The notes under the pieces were generated by a model that was not told the DNA's origin, searched no databases, and worked only from the letters and a program-made list of their open reading frames with translations. From positions 5,766,001-5,830,000 of the forward strand of contig OZ245874.1 in the NCBI GenBank assembly GCA_965229335.1: a DNA stretch of 64,000 bases. Direction: 5' to 3'. The stretch comes from JAFKFH01 sp017307375. GTDB taxonomy: Bacteria; Pseudomonadota; Alphaproteobacteria; Ferrovibrionales; Ferrovibrionaceae. How positions within the stretch are numbered: position 1 is the stretch's first letter; every line of letters begins with the position of its first letter. The position numbers and the translations under genes were made by a program. Shown here one piece after another: positions 50,765 to 60,688 of this stretch.

Positions 50765-53557
50765 TCATCGACCAGTTTTCCGCCCCCCGCGCGCTCTGCT
50801 GGGTTTCCGCGCCCCTTCCGACGCGATCGTCCTGGTGTAGAGTTCGAACAACTTCTCAAGCCGCTCTGTGTCGTTCCGGAATCGCCGGCCAATGTAGATG
50901 CGCTCCAGAACCTCGTCGTTGCGCTCATGGGCGGCGCGGAGGTTGGCGGGCATTTTCTTCGGATCATAGAGTTCCGCGATCGTCTTTGGAAAATGGGTTT
51001 CACGCGCAAGGAGAATTTCCTCGGCACAGTTGGTAAGATCGCTTTTGTTCTTTTCCGTCAGCAACGGAATAGGAAAAGTATTCCAACCAAGTGTGTTCGA
51101 ATAGCGAAAATCCGTCTTGAATTTTCCACATACTGTCGAAATCCAGCTCAAATGAATCCGCGATGATATAATCGAGAGATTCCACAGAGCGGAATTTTCT
51201 AGAAAAAAAGCTTCTGTCGAAGCTATAACACCAGGAAAGAATAGAAATACGGGTAAATACTCCCTACCGCCTGAGGAAGTTTTTGGAGTCAGTATCAAAT
51301 TTTCATCACCATTCTGCCTTACTTCTCCAAAATAATGTGGAGCAGCAGCCAGAGATTTTGTTGTATTTCTAGTAGAATATTCTCTCGTTGAGCGGACTTT
51401 CTCAAAACGATATCGAAGCCATTCGATCGAATAGGCTCGCGCAACATCATTCTCTCTGATCCATATACAACGCCTTTCGATTCCTTTTGTAAGTTCCTGA
51501 GAACCAAGAAAAGTTCTAAAAAAATCTTTGGGGACACCGAACTTCACTACGGCTTCGCGCGCCTCGGCTGCGCTCGACAACAGATAACCTCCGTCGTTAG
51601 GCATGGAGCCAAAGTTCATGTTTTCTATATCACTAAGTGGGGCCGGTCGGGCGGTGACAATAACATTGGCACCCGGCACAAGATAAGGATTAATATTATT
51701 TACTTCCCGCATAGAGACACCGCCTTGGTCCGAAACAAAAAGCTTCCGCATACGGGGCGCGGCTCTAGACAGACCTATAACTACAACTGTTACGCCAGCA
51801 TTCTGGCTCGCCAAATTCGACCATTTAAATGAAGTATAAGCAAAAAAAATCTCATAACCCGAATCAAGAATGAGTGGCCAAAGAGCCGCAACCTGCCGGC
51901 CCTGACATATAGAGTTTGTACTGACGAAAGCAATTACAGCTTTCGTATTCAGTCCAAATTCCGTAGCCTTTAAAAACCATGCAGCCACATAGTCCATTGC
52001 CCCCCAATTCTTGGTCCTGCCCTCAAAAACACTCCTCATATCTAACTTTTGATCGGAAGATTGCCCTTGACTGCCCTTATATGGAGGATTCCCACAGACG
52101 TAAATCTCACCGCCCTCATTTTCGAAATCGATCTGTGCCTGATCGAGCGGTGTCTGGAACAGATCGTCGGCATGGTGCCTCGTCACTGTTCCCGTCGGTG
52201 GGCAAATGGCGAGCCAGTCGACATGCAGCGCATTCCCGCAGGTAATCCAGTTCTGCGCGTCCAGCGGCAGGAAATCGCGCAATGCCTCCTTCTGGCCCCG
52301 ATAGAGAACATCGCATTGGTATTCAGCGATGATGAGTGCCAGACGCGCGATCTCGGCCGGAAAGTCGCGAAGTTCGATCCCGCGAAAGTTTGTCAGCGGG
52401 ATTTCCGTGCGCCGGTCGGCTTCACCGCGTCGACGATTGATCTCCGCCTCGATCGCCCGCATTTCCTTGTAGGCGATTACGAGGAAGTTGCCCGAACCGC
52501 AGGCCGGGTCGAACACCCGGATTCGCGACATGCGCTTGCGCAGGTTCAACAGCATGCGCGCATTGTCGCCGGCCTCTTCCAGTTTCTGCCGGAGGTCGTC
52601 GAGAAACAGCGGGTTCAAGAGCTTGAGGATATTGGGCACCGAGGTGTAGTGCATGCCCAGCGCGCCGCGCTCGTCATCGTCGGCCACGGCCTGGATCATC
52701 GAGCCGAAGATGTCCGGGTTGATCCGCTTCCAGTCGAGGCCGCCGATATGCAGCAGATAAGAGCGTGCGATGCGGCTGAACCGCGGCACGTCGGCACTGC
52801 CCGAGAACAATCCGCCGTTCACGTAGGGAAAGCGGTCGGCCCAGCGCGGAATGCCCGCGTCGGCCCGCGCCTCGATCTTCGTGTTCATCGCGCGAAACAG
52901 CATGGAAATGACCTCGTGGGTGTTCGACGAGTCCTTGGCACTCATCGTCTCGATCGTCGCGGTGAACGCGCCGATACCATCGAAGATTTCGGTATCCTCG
53001 GCGAAGAAGCAGAAGATCAGGCGTGCCATGAAATGGTTCATGTCGTGGCGACGCTCTGCCATCCCCCAGAGCGGATTGTCCTTCAGCAATTCGAGGTAGA
53101 GGCGGTTCAGGCGGCTGGTCGCCCGGATGTCGAACGAACTTTCGCGGACCTGTTTGACGGTGGTTATGCCGGCCAGCGGCAGGAAGAAGCCGAAATGGTT
53201 CGGGAAGTCGGCATAGGCGCAGGAGACCGGGGCATCGTCGGTGGTGAGGTCTTCGGCCTCGAACAAGTCGCCGTCGGTCGCCAGCACGAAACGGGCCTTG
53301 GCCCGCGTCGTCGCGGGGCTGGCCTTCAACGCCGCAAGCGTCCGCGTAACCTCGCCGGGGGCGCAGGTGGCGATGTGAATGTGGCCCTTCTGGAGAACGC
53401 CGCCGAGATCGGACTTGTTGGATTCCCCCCTGCGCAGGCGCTTGAGCGTAACTTCCTTGTTCCCGAAAGCTTCGAGGAACGCATAGGGGAATTCGTCCCG
53501 GTCGAACGGACGCTCGGCCAGCGCGGAAATGGCCTCTTCGATTTCGACCGCGTTCAT
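50765..53557 (-). CDS. MmeI-like class I DNA methyltransferase, island gene 1
   Basis: A 930-residue enzyme. The SAM motif FDPACGSGNF lies at residues 349-358 and the catalytic GNPPY (amino-methylation motif) at 489-493. N-terminal residues 1-330 follow the MmeI-like spacer pattern (MNHFMARLIFCFFAEDTEIF), but I see no PD-(D/E)xK nuclease signature, so it is probably methylation-only. Residues about 500-830 correspond to the target-recognition domain and are encoded by unusually AT-rich DNA (51030-52100). It should methylate adenine in an asymmetric site. The ATG at 53557 is preceded by GGGAG. First gene of the island. Confidence 0.9.
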   Translation of the reverse strand: MNAVEIEEAISALAERPFDRDEFPYAFLEAFGNKEVTLKRLRRGESNKSDLGGVLQKGHIHIATCAPGEVTRTLAALKASPATTRAKARFVLATDGDLFEAEDLTTDDAPVSCAYADFPNHFGFFLPLAGITTVKQVRESSFDIRATSRLNRLYLELLKDNPLWGMAERRHDMNHFMARLIFCFFAEDTEIFDGIGAFTATIETMSAKDSSNTHEVISMLFRAMNTKIEARADAGIPRWADRFPYVNGGLFSGSADVPRFSRIARSYLLHIGGLDWKRINPDIFGSMIQAVADDDERGALGMHYTSVPNILKLLNPLFLDDLRQKLEEAGDNARMLLNLRKRMSRIRVFDPACGSGNFLVIAYKEMRAIEAEINRRRGEADRRTEIPLTNFRGIELRDFPAEIARLALIIAEYQCDVLYRGQKEALRDFLPLDAQNWITCGNALHVDWLAICPPTGTVTRHHADDLFQTPLDQAQIDFENEGGEIYVCGNPPYKGSQGQSSDQKLDMRSVFEGRTKNWGAMDYVAAWFLKATEFGLNTKAVIAFVSTNSICQGRQVAALWPLILDSGYEIFFAYTSFKWSNLASQNAGVTVVVIGLSRAAPRMRKLFVSDQGGVSMREVNNINPYLVPGANVIVTARPAPLSDIENMNFGSMPNDGGYLLSSAAEAREAVVKFGVPKDFFRTFLGSQELTKGIERRCIWIRENDVARAYSIEWLRYRFEKVRSTREYSTRNTTKSLAAAPHYFGEVRQNGDENLILTPKTSSGGREYLPVFLFFPGVIASTEAFFLENSALWNLSIISSRIHLSWISTVCGKFKTDFRYSNTLGWNTFPIPLLTEKNKSDLTNCAEEILLARETHFPKTIAELYDPKKMPANLRAAHERNDEVLERIYIGRRFRNDTERLEKLFELYTRTIASEGARKPSRARGGRKTGR

Positions 53558-53953
53558 TCGTCGCTCCCTGGTCAATCGTCTTCCGGCGGCCCGCACGCAC
53601 CCGAAACACCGTCCGAACGGGTCGAGCCCTGGCAAGCAACGGCCGGGAACGGCCCACATGGATGCCGCCAGTGTTCATCGGGAGGCCCCGGTGAAAAACC
53701 TCGAAGCTGCCGCATAGCACGGACACGCGGCAACATTTCGCAGATCACCGTCGGCTGGCCGTGTGCGTGACATTCCTCACGGAAACGCCCGGCCGTATGA
53801 GTCGCCCTGCTCGCAGCGACTCTATGCCTCAATCCAGGGAAATTTGCATCTGCCGCAGGTTACGGGCGAGCGAAGGCTGTGCACGGGAAAACCGCCGGCG
53901 ATGGCCGGCGGGATCATGGTCGAGGTGTCGGCGCGGCCGCCGCGCGATCGGGC
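53558..53953. other. intergenic region upstream of the island
   Basis: About 400 bases without a convincing gene. It should contain the promoter of the methyltransferase gene and the end of the DUF1328 gene. CCGCCGGC and GCCGGCGG at 53892-53911 can form a hairpin that may terminate the DUF1328 transcript. No tRNA, integrase or flanking repeat marks this edge of the island. Confidence 0.5.
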
Positions 53954-54115
53954 CTAGCGGCTCATCAGCCCGCGAATCAGGCTGAGCGCGAACAGCACCA
54001 CGAAGACGAAGAACAGGATCTGGGCGATCCCGGCGGCGGTCGAGGCGATGCCGCCGAACCCCAGCACGCCGGCGGCGATGGCGACGATCAGGAAGGCGAT
54101 GGTCCAATGCAGCAT
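53954..54115 (-). CDS. DUF1328 small membrane protein
   Basis: A 53-residue protein with two membrane helices: LHWTIAFLIVAIAAGVLGFG and IAQILFFVFVVLFALSLIRG. The central FGGIASTAAGIAQILFF matches the DUF1328/YtjA family of tiny inner-membrane proteins found across proteobacteria. Function unknown; related proteins are often stress-induced. The ATG at 54115 has a GGAGT-like sequence 7 bases upstream. It is too short for most gene lists. Confidence 0.9.
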   Translation of the reverse strand: MLHWTIAFLIVAIAAGVLGFGGIASTAAGIAQILFFVFVVLFALSLIRGLMSR

Positions 54116-54206
54116 GAGGGATACTCCTGTGGCCTGTCCCTCATCGATCTAGCCCGGTTTGCGGCGGAAATCAGCGCCCGGCCGGTTTTTGTCACCGAGG
54201 TCACGA

Positions 54207-54860
54207 TTATGCCGCAAAGCGCGCGGCGAGCGCCTGGCGGAACGCCGCGGGCTGGCCCAGGAAGCGGCCGTGATCGAGGCCCCGCGGCCCGCCGCCGTCG
54301 TCGAGCACCAGCAGCGGCACGCCGTTATGGCCGAGCCGGGCGAGCAGGCCGGCGGCCCGGTCGCGTTCGGCCGCCGCGGCCGTGGCGGTGGCCGGATCGG
54401 CAATCGCCGCGGCCGTCGCGCCGGCATCGAGCCCCATGCCGGCGCCAAGCCCGGCCAGCACCGCCGGATCGGTCAGGTTGGCCCCGGCGACGAAGCGGGC
54501 ATGCTGCATCAGCCCGAGGAATTCGGCCGCGCGGCCCGGCGCCAGGCGGTCGACCGCCTGCTTGGCCAGCGCGGTGTTCCACGAATCGATCGGCTGGTCG
54601 GGGTCGCCCAGCACGCCGTCGCGATAGGCGGCCGAAAACGGCTGGCCGGTCAGATGGGCGATGCGCTGGTCGTTCGACCAGGCATAGCGGGCGAATTCCG
54701 GGCTGTGCGGCATCGCCTGGGCGCCGGTGAACAGCGCGCGATGCATCAGCACCAGGTCGAGGCCCGGCAGCGGATCGCCGGCGATGGCCGCGACCAGCGG
54801 CGCGGCGGCATAGCACCAGCCGCACAGCGGATCGTGGATATAGGTCAGGGTCGCGGCCAT
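54207..54860 (-). CDS. DsbA family protein (FrnE/HCCA isomerase-like)
   Basis: A 217-residue thioredoxin-fold protein without signal peptide. The redox site is CGWC in THIHDPLCGWCYAAAP-like context (YIHDPLCGWCYAAAP). The long helical insertion and VPLLVLDDGGG near the end are usual for cytosolic DsbA-like proteins related to FrnE. Probably a cytosolic thiol oxidoreductase or isomerase. It ends the pair with the QorB-like gene (18 bases upstream on the same strand). Confidence 0.88.
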   Translation of the reverse strand: MAATLTYIHDPLCGWCYAAAPLVAAIAGDPLPGLDLVLMHRALFTGAQAMPHSPEFARYAWSNDQRIAHLTGQPFSAAYRDGVLGDPDQPIDSWNTALAKQAVDRLAPGRAAEFLGLMQHARFVAGANLTDPAVLAGLGAGMGLDAGATAAAIADPATATAAAAERDRAAGLLARLGHNGVPLLVLDDGGGPRGLDHGRFLGQPAAFRQALAARFAA

Positions 54861-54878
54861 CGCCTTGCTCCTCGCGCG

Positions 54879-55742
<864 letters not shown>

Positions 55743-55843
55743 CTGGATGGCTCCGTTGGCTGGATGACGGGCCGACGATGACGCCGGGGATCGCCCAGGA
55801 AAACTGATCAACTTTGGGTAATCTCTATCGTATTATCCGATGG

Positions 55844-56779
55844 ATGAATATCGAAGGCCTCTCGCTCGACCAGTTGCGCGCCGCCGCCGCGGTGATGGCC
55901 GAGGGCAGCTTTTCCGGCGCCGCGCGGCGGCTGGGCCGGGCGCAGTCGGCGATTTCCTATGCGGTGGCACAGCTCGAGGGGCAGCTCGGCCTGGCCTTGT
56001 TCGACCGCTCGGGCCACAAGCCGCAGCTCACCGCCGAGGGGCGCGCGCTGGCCGGCGAGATCGCCGCGATCCTGAACCGGGCCGACGGGTTGAAGGCGCG
56101 GGCCCGCGGCCTCGTCGCCGGACTGGAGGCCGAATTGCCGCTGGTCTTCGACAGCGGCTTTCCGATGGCCAAGGTGGCGACCGCGCTGGCCGCGCTGAAC
56201 CTCGCCTTCCCCTCGGTCGCCACGCGACTGCTGGTCGATCACCTCGGGGCCGCGCAGGACCATGTCCGGGAGGGGCGCGCGATGCTCGCGGTCGCGGTGC
56301 CCGTGCCCGCCCTGACCGAGGAATTCCGCGAACGGGCGCTGGCGCCGGTCCGCGCGTTGCCGGTCGCCGCGTCCGGGCATCCGCTGGCGCGGCATCTGTC
56401 GGGCAGCGCGGCCCGGCCGCTGACCCGCAGCGACCTGGCCGATCACGTCCAGCTGGTGCTGGCCGATCGCAGCGAGCGCACCCAGGGCCGCGACATGCGG
56501 GTCTATTCGGCCAATGCCTGGCGCATCGCCGACCATGGCGCCCGCCTCGCTTTGGTCCGCCAGGGCGTCGGCTGGTGCAGCATGCCCGAGCACATGGTCG
56601 CCGACGATCTCGCCGCCGGCCGCCTCGTCGTCCTCGAGATCGAGGGGCTGGCCCCGGCCGCCTGGGACCTGCCGATCGCTGCGTTCCACCTGCGCGACGC
56701 CGCACTCGGCCCGGCGGCGCGCTGGCTGCTCGACTGGCTGATGGCCGATGCCGCCCAGGCGCTGGGCCAGCCGGCGTAA
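55844..56779 (+). CDS. LysR family regulator
   Basis: A 311-residue LysR protein: NIEGLSLDQLRAAAAVMAEGSFSGAARRLGRAQSAISYAVAQLE gives the HTH (split as LDQLRAAAAVMAEGSFSGAA and RLGRAQSAISYAVAQLE). The effector domain has LPLVFDSGFPMAKV. It is divergent from the QorB-like gene and is the likely regulator of it. The true start is the ATG at 55844; a TTG at 55814 would add an unlikely N-terminus. Confidence 0.9.
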   Translation: MNIEGLSLDQLRAAAAVMAEGSFSGAARRLGRAQSAISYAVAQLEGQLGLALFDRSGHKPQLTAEGRALAGEIAAILNRADGLKARARGLVAGLEAELPLVFDSGFPMAKVATALAALNLAFPSVATRLLVDHLGAAQDHVREGRAMLAVAVPVPALTEEFRERALAPVRALPVAASGHPLARHLSGSAARPLTRSDLADHVQLVLADRSERTQGRDMRVYSANAWRIADHGARLALVRQGVGWCSMPEHMVADDLAAGRLVVLEIEGLAPAAWDLPIAAFHLRDAALGPAARWLLDWLMADAAQALGQPA

Positions 56780-56791
56780 TGCGCCCCGGGG

Positions 56792-57682
56792 TCAGCGGGC
56801 GGCAACGAAGCGTTCCAGCTTGCCCAGGGTCTGCTGGCCCAGTTCCACGGCGCCGAAGCCCTTCGCCGTCCGGAACTCGGCCGCCGCGCTGAAGACCATG
56901 CCCAGCGTTATCGTCGTGGCCCCATCCCGCTCCTCGAACGAAACCCAGGCATCGGCATGTTTCGGCCCGTTCTCGCCCCAATGCAGCGTATAGCCGATCC
57001 GCTCCTCGGGTCGGACGTCGTGATAGCGATGGTGATTCGGGAAGACCGTGCCGTCGGGGCCGATCATGTCGAAGACCCATTCGCCGCCCTGCCGCAGGTC
57101 GATCCGCCGGGTGCGGCAGGAGAAGCCGTCCGGCCCCCACCATGACGGCAGCGTCTCGGCGTTCATCCACGCGCCCCACACGACGGCGCGCGGCGCCTTG
57201 ATCACCCGCTGCAGCACCATGGTCCGCTCGGCCACCTCGGCGAGGTTTTCCAGGCCGGCGCCGAAGCCTGCGCGATAGCCCGCCGCCATGTCGGCTGCCA
57301 GCGAGGACAGCTGGACCGTCACCACCAGCCGGCTGCGTTCGTCGGTGCCCGAGAGATCCGCCGTCACCAGCGCGGCCGACCGGGTCGCGCCCTCGGCCGA
57401 GATCACCTCGTAGTTCACGCTGCGCCGCGCCGGCTGCAACTCGAGCCAGCCGCACTCGCAGCGGATGTCGGGCTGGCCCGCGACCTTGCAGAGCGAGACC
57501 TCGCGCCCGCCCACCCTTGTGTCGGCCTCCAGGAACTCGACGGTGACCGCGGGCGTTGGCGCGGCCCAGATCGCGCGGGCGGCCGGGGCCGTCCAGGCCT
57601 GCCACAGCACGTCCGGGGGCGCGACCACCTCCCGCTCGAAGGTGAGCGTCGCGAAGCGGCCCGCGGCGAGGTTCTTCGTCAT
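56792..57682 (-). CDS. tandem AHSA1 (START-like) domain protein
   Basis: A 296-residue protein made of two AHSA1/SRPBCC domains in series: LTFEREVVAPPDVLWQAWT at the start of the first and MVLQRVIKAPRAVVWGAWMNAETLPSWWGPDGF at the start of the second. AHSA1 proteins bind hydrophobic ligands. The fused double form is less usual. The ATG overlaps the ArsR stop by 4 bases, so regulator and binding protein are one operon. Exact ligand unknown. Confidence 0.9.
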   Translation of the reverse strand: MTKNLAAGRFATLTFEREVVAPPDVLWQAWTAPAARAIWAAPTPAVTVEFLEADTRVGGREVSLCKVAGQPDIRCECGWLELQPARRSVNYEVISAEGATRSAALVTADLSGTDERSRLVVTVQLSSLAADMAAGYRAGFGAGLENLAEVAERTMVLQRVIKAPRAVVWGAWMNAETLPSWWGPDGFSCRTRRIDLRQGGEWVFDMIGPDGTVFPNHHRYHDVRPEERIGYTLHWGENGPKHADAWVSFEERDGATTITLGMVFSAAAEFRTAKGFGAVELGQQTLGKLERFVAAR

Positions 57683-58020
57683 GTTCCGTTTTCCTTCATC
57701 ACGTTCGTCACAAATGCGTCCAGCCGGTCGAGCCGGGCCTCCCAGATCGCCCGGTGTTCGTCGAGCCATGTCCGCACCGGGTCCAGCGCCTGGGGCACGA
57801 CCGCGCAAGTGCGGATGCGCCCGTCCTTGGACGAGGTGATCAACCCCGCCTCCTCCAGTACCGCAAGATGCCGCATCACCGTCGGTAGCCGCAGTCCGGT
57901 GGGGCCGGCCAGATCCGTTACCGCCGCCGGGGTTCCGGCAAGCCGGGTCAGGATCGACCGGCGGGTCGGATCGGCGAGCGCGTGGAACAGCAGCGAGAGA
58001 TCACGATCATGCTTAGCCAT
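57679..58020 (-). CDS. ArsR family regulator of the AHSA1 operon
   Basis: A 113-residue winged-HTH repressor (LLFHALADPTRRSILTRLAGTPAAVTDLAGPTGLRLPTVMRHLAVLEEAGLI). It lacks the cysteine metal-site motif of metal-sensing ArsR proteins. ArsR-AHSA1 pairs are very common and this regulator likely controls its own operon. Starts at the ATG 58020. Confidence 0.93.
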   Translation of the reverse strand: MAKHDRDLSLLFHALADPTRRSILTRLAGTPAAVTDLAGPTGLRLPTVMRHLAVLEEAGLITSSKDGRIRTCAVVPQALDPVRTWLDEHRAIWEARLDRLDAFVTNVMKENGT

Positions 58021-58094
58021 ATCGCTAAGTATCAGCTGATGCGTCGGCGGGGAAGCAAAAACTTCGTCAACTTGCTAAGTTTTCCGGGTCGGGG

Positions 58095-59126
58095 TCAGCC
58101 GGCGTAATAGAGCTCGGCCATGCCGGCGAGTTCGGCGCAGAGTTCCTGGCGCCACGCCTTCGGCTCCAGCAGCTCGGCGCCGGGGCCGAGCCAGCGGACC
58201 AGTTCGAACACCTTGGCCCGGTCGTTCTCGCCGTAGGTCATCATGACGGTGCCGGGCAGGTCCGGACGAAAGGCCGCGTGGCGGAAGTACCAGTCGCCGC
58301 GCAGCCGGTCGGCCTGGGCGCTGGTCAGGCGCAGCCGCACCGGGCTCGACCCCGCCCACTGCTCCATCGCCTGGGTCAGCCAGCGGCGGCCGAGCCGGGC
58401 ACGGACGTCGAACCCCGGCTCGGGCGCGACCGTCGCCATCGACGGTTCGATCGCGGCGACGCGGTCGGCCCGCCACATCCGTTCCGTGCCCCCGCCGGCG
58501 CGGCGGCCCAGCAGGTACCAGCGGTCGCGGTCCCACAGCACACCGAGCGGCGCGGCCTCGATCGTCTCGGCCGCGCCGTTGTCGCGATAGGGGGTGGCAT
58601 AGGTCAGGCGGACCAGCGTGCCGTCCAGCACCGCGTCGAGAAAGGTTTCGATCGCCCGCCCCTCGGCCTGCAGCGCGGCCGCCGGATCGGCGGGGGACGC
58701 CGCCGGCAGTTCGGGGTGGAAGGCGTCGGCCGCCGGCGGCTCGATCCCGATCACCCGGCCGGTCTCGGCCAGGATCGGGCGCAGCTTTGCCGGCAGCGCC
58801 GCGACCAGCTTGCGCTCGGCCGAATCGAGGGCGACGGCATAAGGGGGCGCGCGCAGCGAGCGGACGACGGCCAGGCCCATCAGCGCCGCCACCGCCTCGG
58901 CCCGGGTGAAGGCGACCGGCGGCAGGAAATAGCCTTCGAGCAGGCGATAGCCGCCGCGCATGCCCCGCTCGGCATAGACCGGCACGCCGGTTTCCGACAG
59001 CATCTCGACGTCGCGATAGATGGTGCGGATCGATACTTCGAAGCGGGCCGCCAGCTCGGCCGCGGTGACGACGCGGCGGTCGCTCAGGATCAGCAGAATC
59101 GCAAAGGCGCGCTCGGTCCGGGTCAT
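58095..59126 (-). CDS. WYL-domain transcriptional regulator (YafY type)
   Basis: A 343-residue protein with an N-terminal HTH (TERAFAILLILSDRRVVTAAELAARFEVSIRTIYRDVEMLSETGVPV), a middle WYL-type beta domain (PLGVLWDRDRWYLLGRRAGG, the characteristic WYL-type strand) and a C-terminal WCX region. WYL proteins sense nucleotides or nucleic acids and often repress stress or defence genes. ATG at 59126. It stands alone between the ArsR operon and the YceI gene. Confidence 0.9.
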   Translation of the reverse strand: MTRTERAFAILLILSDRRVVTAAELAARFEVSIRTIYRDVEMLSETGVPVYAERGMRGGYRLLEGYFLPPVAFTRAEAVAALMGLAVVRSLRAPPYAVALDSAERKLVAALPAKLRPILAETGRVIGIEPPAADAFHPELPAASPADPAAALQAEGRAIETFLDAVLDGTLVRLTYATPYRDNGAAETIEAAPLGVLWDRDRWYLLGRRAGGGTERMWRADRVAAIEPSMATVAPEPGFDVRARLGRRWLTQAMEQWAGSSPVRLRLTSAQADRLRGDWYFRHAAFRPDLPGTVMMTYGENDRAKVFELVRWLGPGAELLEPKAWRQELCAELAGMAELYYAG

Positions 59127-59194
59127 CGCCCGGCAATCCTGACGCGGGCGCGGAAAAAAAGCCACGCCGCAGACTGTAAGCTTGAAGTAATACG

Positions 59195-59230
59195 ACAAAT
59201 CCCCGAGGATAAAAATCCTCGGGGATTTGT
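59195..59230. terminator. perfect 16-bp stem terminator between YceI and WYL genes
   Basis: ACAAATCCCCGAGGAT (59195-59210) is perfectly repeated as the inverse complement at 59215-59230 around an AAAA loop. It lies 8 bases after the YceI stop codon on the minus strand. The T-tract is short, but the extreme stem strength and position make it a terminator for YceI. Confidence 0.85.
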
Positions 59231-59237
59231 TTAAAAA

Positions 59238-59816
59238 TCAGGACTTCTGCTTGGCCTCGACTTCGATCGCGATGTCGATCTGGTCGCCGATCGCCGGCAG
59301 GAAGGTCTTCATGCCGAAATCCGACCGCTTGACCGAGGTCTTGGCCGAGAAACCGACCGAGTTGATCTTGTCGAGCGGGTTGACGCCGAGCTTGTTGAAG
59401 GTGACGTCGAGGGTGACCGGCTTGGTGACGCCGAGCAGCGTCAGCTCGCCCACGATGGTGCCGGTCTTGTCATCCTTCTTGGTGAAGGTCTTGCCGACGA
59501 ACTTCATCTCCGGGAATTCGGTGGCGTTGAACCAGTCGGCGCCGCGCAGATGCTTGTTGCGCTCGGCCAGCTGGGTCTCGATCGAGGCGGTCTTGATGCT
59601 GACGGCCAGCTTGCTGGCGCCGACGTTCTCCGGATCGAACGACAGCGTACCGCCGAAATCGGTGAACTGGCCCATCAGCTTGGCATAGCCGAGATGGTCG
59701 ACCAGGAACACGACATGCGAGTGGTCCTTGTCGATGGTGAAGTCGGCGGCCTGGGCGGCCAGCGGGGCAAAGGCGAGGCTGGCGGCAACGGCGGCGGCGG
59801 CGAACAGGCGACGCAT
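59238..59816 (-). CDS. YceI family periplasmic lipid-binding protein
   Basis: A 192-residue protein with a signal peptide (RRLFAAAAVAASLAFAPLAAQA). The lipocalin-like YceI fold is visible in DFTIDKDHSHVVFLVDHLGYAKLMGQFTDFGGTLSFD and VGELTLLGVTKPVTLDVTFN. YceI proteins bind isoprenoid lipids in the periplasm. The ATG at 59816 is used. A membrane protein gene starts 15 bases upstream on the same strand. Confidence 0.95.
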   Translation of the reverse strand: MRRLFAAAAVAASLAFAPLAAQAADFTIDKDHSHVVFLVDHLGYAKLMGQFTDFGGTLSFDPENVGASKLAVSIKTASIETQLAERNKHLRGADWFNATEFPEMKFVGKTFTKKDDKTGTIVGELTLLGVTKPVTLDVTFNKLGVNPLDKINSVGFSAKTSVKRSDFGMKTFLPAIGDQIDIAIEVEAKQKS

Positions 59817-59830
59817 GAACGGAATCTCCT

Positions 59831-60688
59831 TCAGAGGGCAAACGAGTCGGGATGGCGGAGGAAAAGGACGGCGAAGACGAGGATCAGCGGCAGGACGGTC
59901 ATCACCCCCACCGCGATCGCCCGTCCGCGTCCCGACAGCCGGTCCGGCAGGAACCGGCCGCCGATCTGGCCGGCGACCAGCACCGGCAAGAGCAGAAGCA
60001 GCGCCAGCGGATCGGCCTGGCGCGAAATCAGGATGACGGTCGCGGCCACCGCGACCAGGCCGCCGCCCGCGCCGAGGACGCCCGCGGCGCCGAAGCCCGC
60101 GCCGGGCACGGCCAACGCCACCAGCCCGACGGCACCGAGGCCGGCGGCCAGGCCGGCGAACAGCATCATCGCGCTCGACGAGCCGCCGGCCAGCGCGACC
60201 GGCGCCAGGCCGAGCGCCAGGGCGAAGATCATGGCGACCGCCGGCACCGCGCCGAGATCGCGCCCCGCACCGTCGGCGACGGCGGCCAGCCGCCACAGCG
60301 CGGCGCCGGCGCCCAGGCACAGCGCGGCCAGGGTCAGATAGAGGGCGGCATCGGGTTCAGCGAAGCGCGGCACCGCGATCCACAGCACGATGGCGACGAC
60401 CGCCGCCGGGCCGAGCAGCCGGGCCAGCGGCCGCAGCCGGGGCGCGACGTCGAGGACCAGCCCGACGATCGCCGCGGCCAGCGCGGCATAGAACACCTTG
60501 TTGGTCGAGCCGACGGGCGGAAACGGCGGAATCTTCTGGTAGGTGGCAACGTAGCCGGTGAAGAACACCGCGACGGGGGCGAGGCCGGCGGCACGCGCGC
60601 CCAGGGCTCGGGTAATGGCGGCGGCGACCAGCCCGGCGCCGAAGCAGAGGGCGACGGTCAGTACGAACGGGTTGTCGAACAGGTCCAT
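59831..60688 (-). CDS. hypothetical multi-pass membrane protein
   Basis: A 285-residue protein with about nine hydrophobic helices, Ala- and Gly-rich (VALCFGAGLVAAAITRALGARAAGL; SSAMMLFAGLAAGLGAVGLVALA). I do not recognise a conserved family motif. It has two charged loops (ATYQKIPPFPPVGSTNK and AEPDAALYL). It precedes YceI by 15 bases and is likely in its operon; an envelope role is plausible. Confidence 0.75.
   Translation of the reverse strand: MDLFDNPFVLTVALCFGAGLVAAAITRALGARAAGLAPVAVFFTGYVATYQKIPPFPPVGSTNKVFYAALAAAIVGLVLDVAPRLRPLARLLGPAAVVAIVLWIAVPRFAEPDAALYLTLAALCLGAGAALWRLAAVADGAGRDLGAVPAVAMIFALALGLAPVALAGGSSSAMMLFAGLAAGLGAVGLVALAVPGAGFGAAGVLGAGGGLVAVAATVILISRQADPLALLLLLPVLVAGQIGGRFLPDRLSGRGRAIAVGVMTVLPLILVFAVLFLRHPDSFAL

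Noticed and set aside
47248..53953. Island flanked by tRNA, integrase or attachment sites
   Set aside because: None seen at either edge; the left edge is only 17 bases from the crotonase gene and no repeat joins the two edges.
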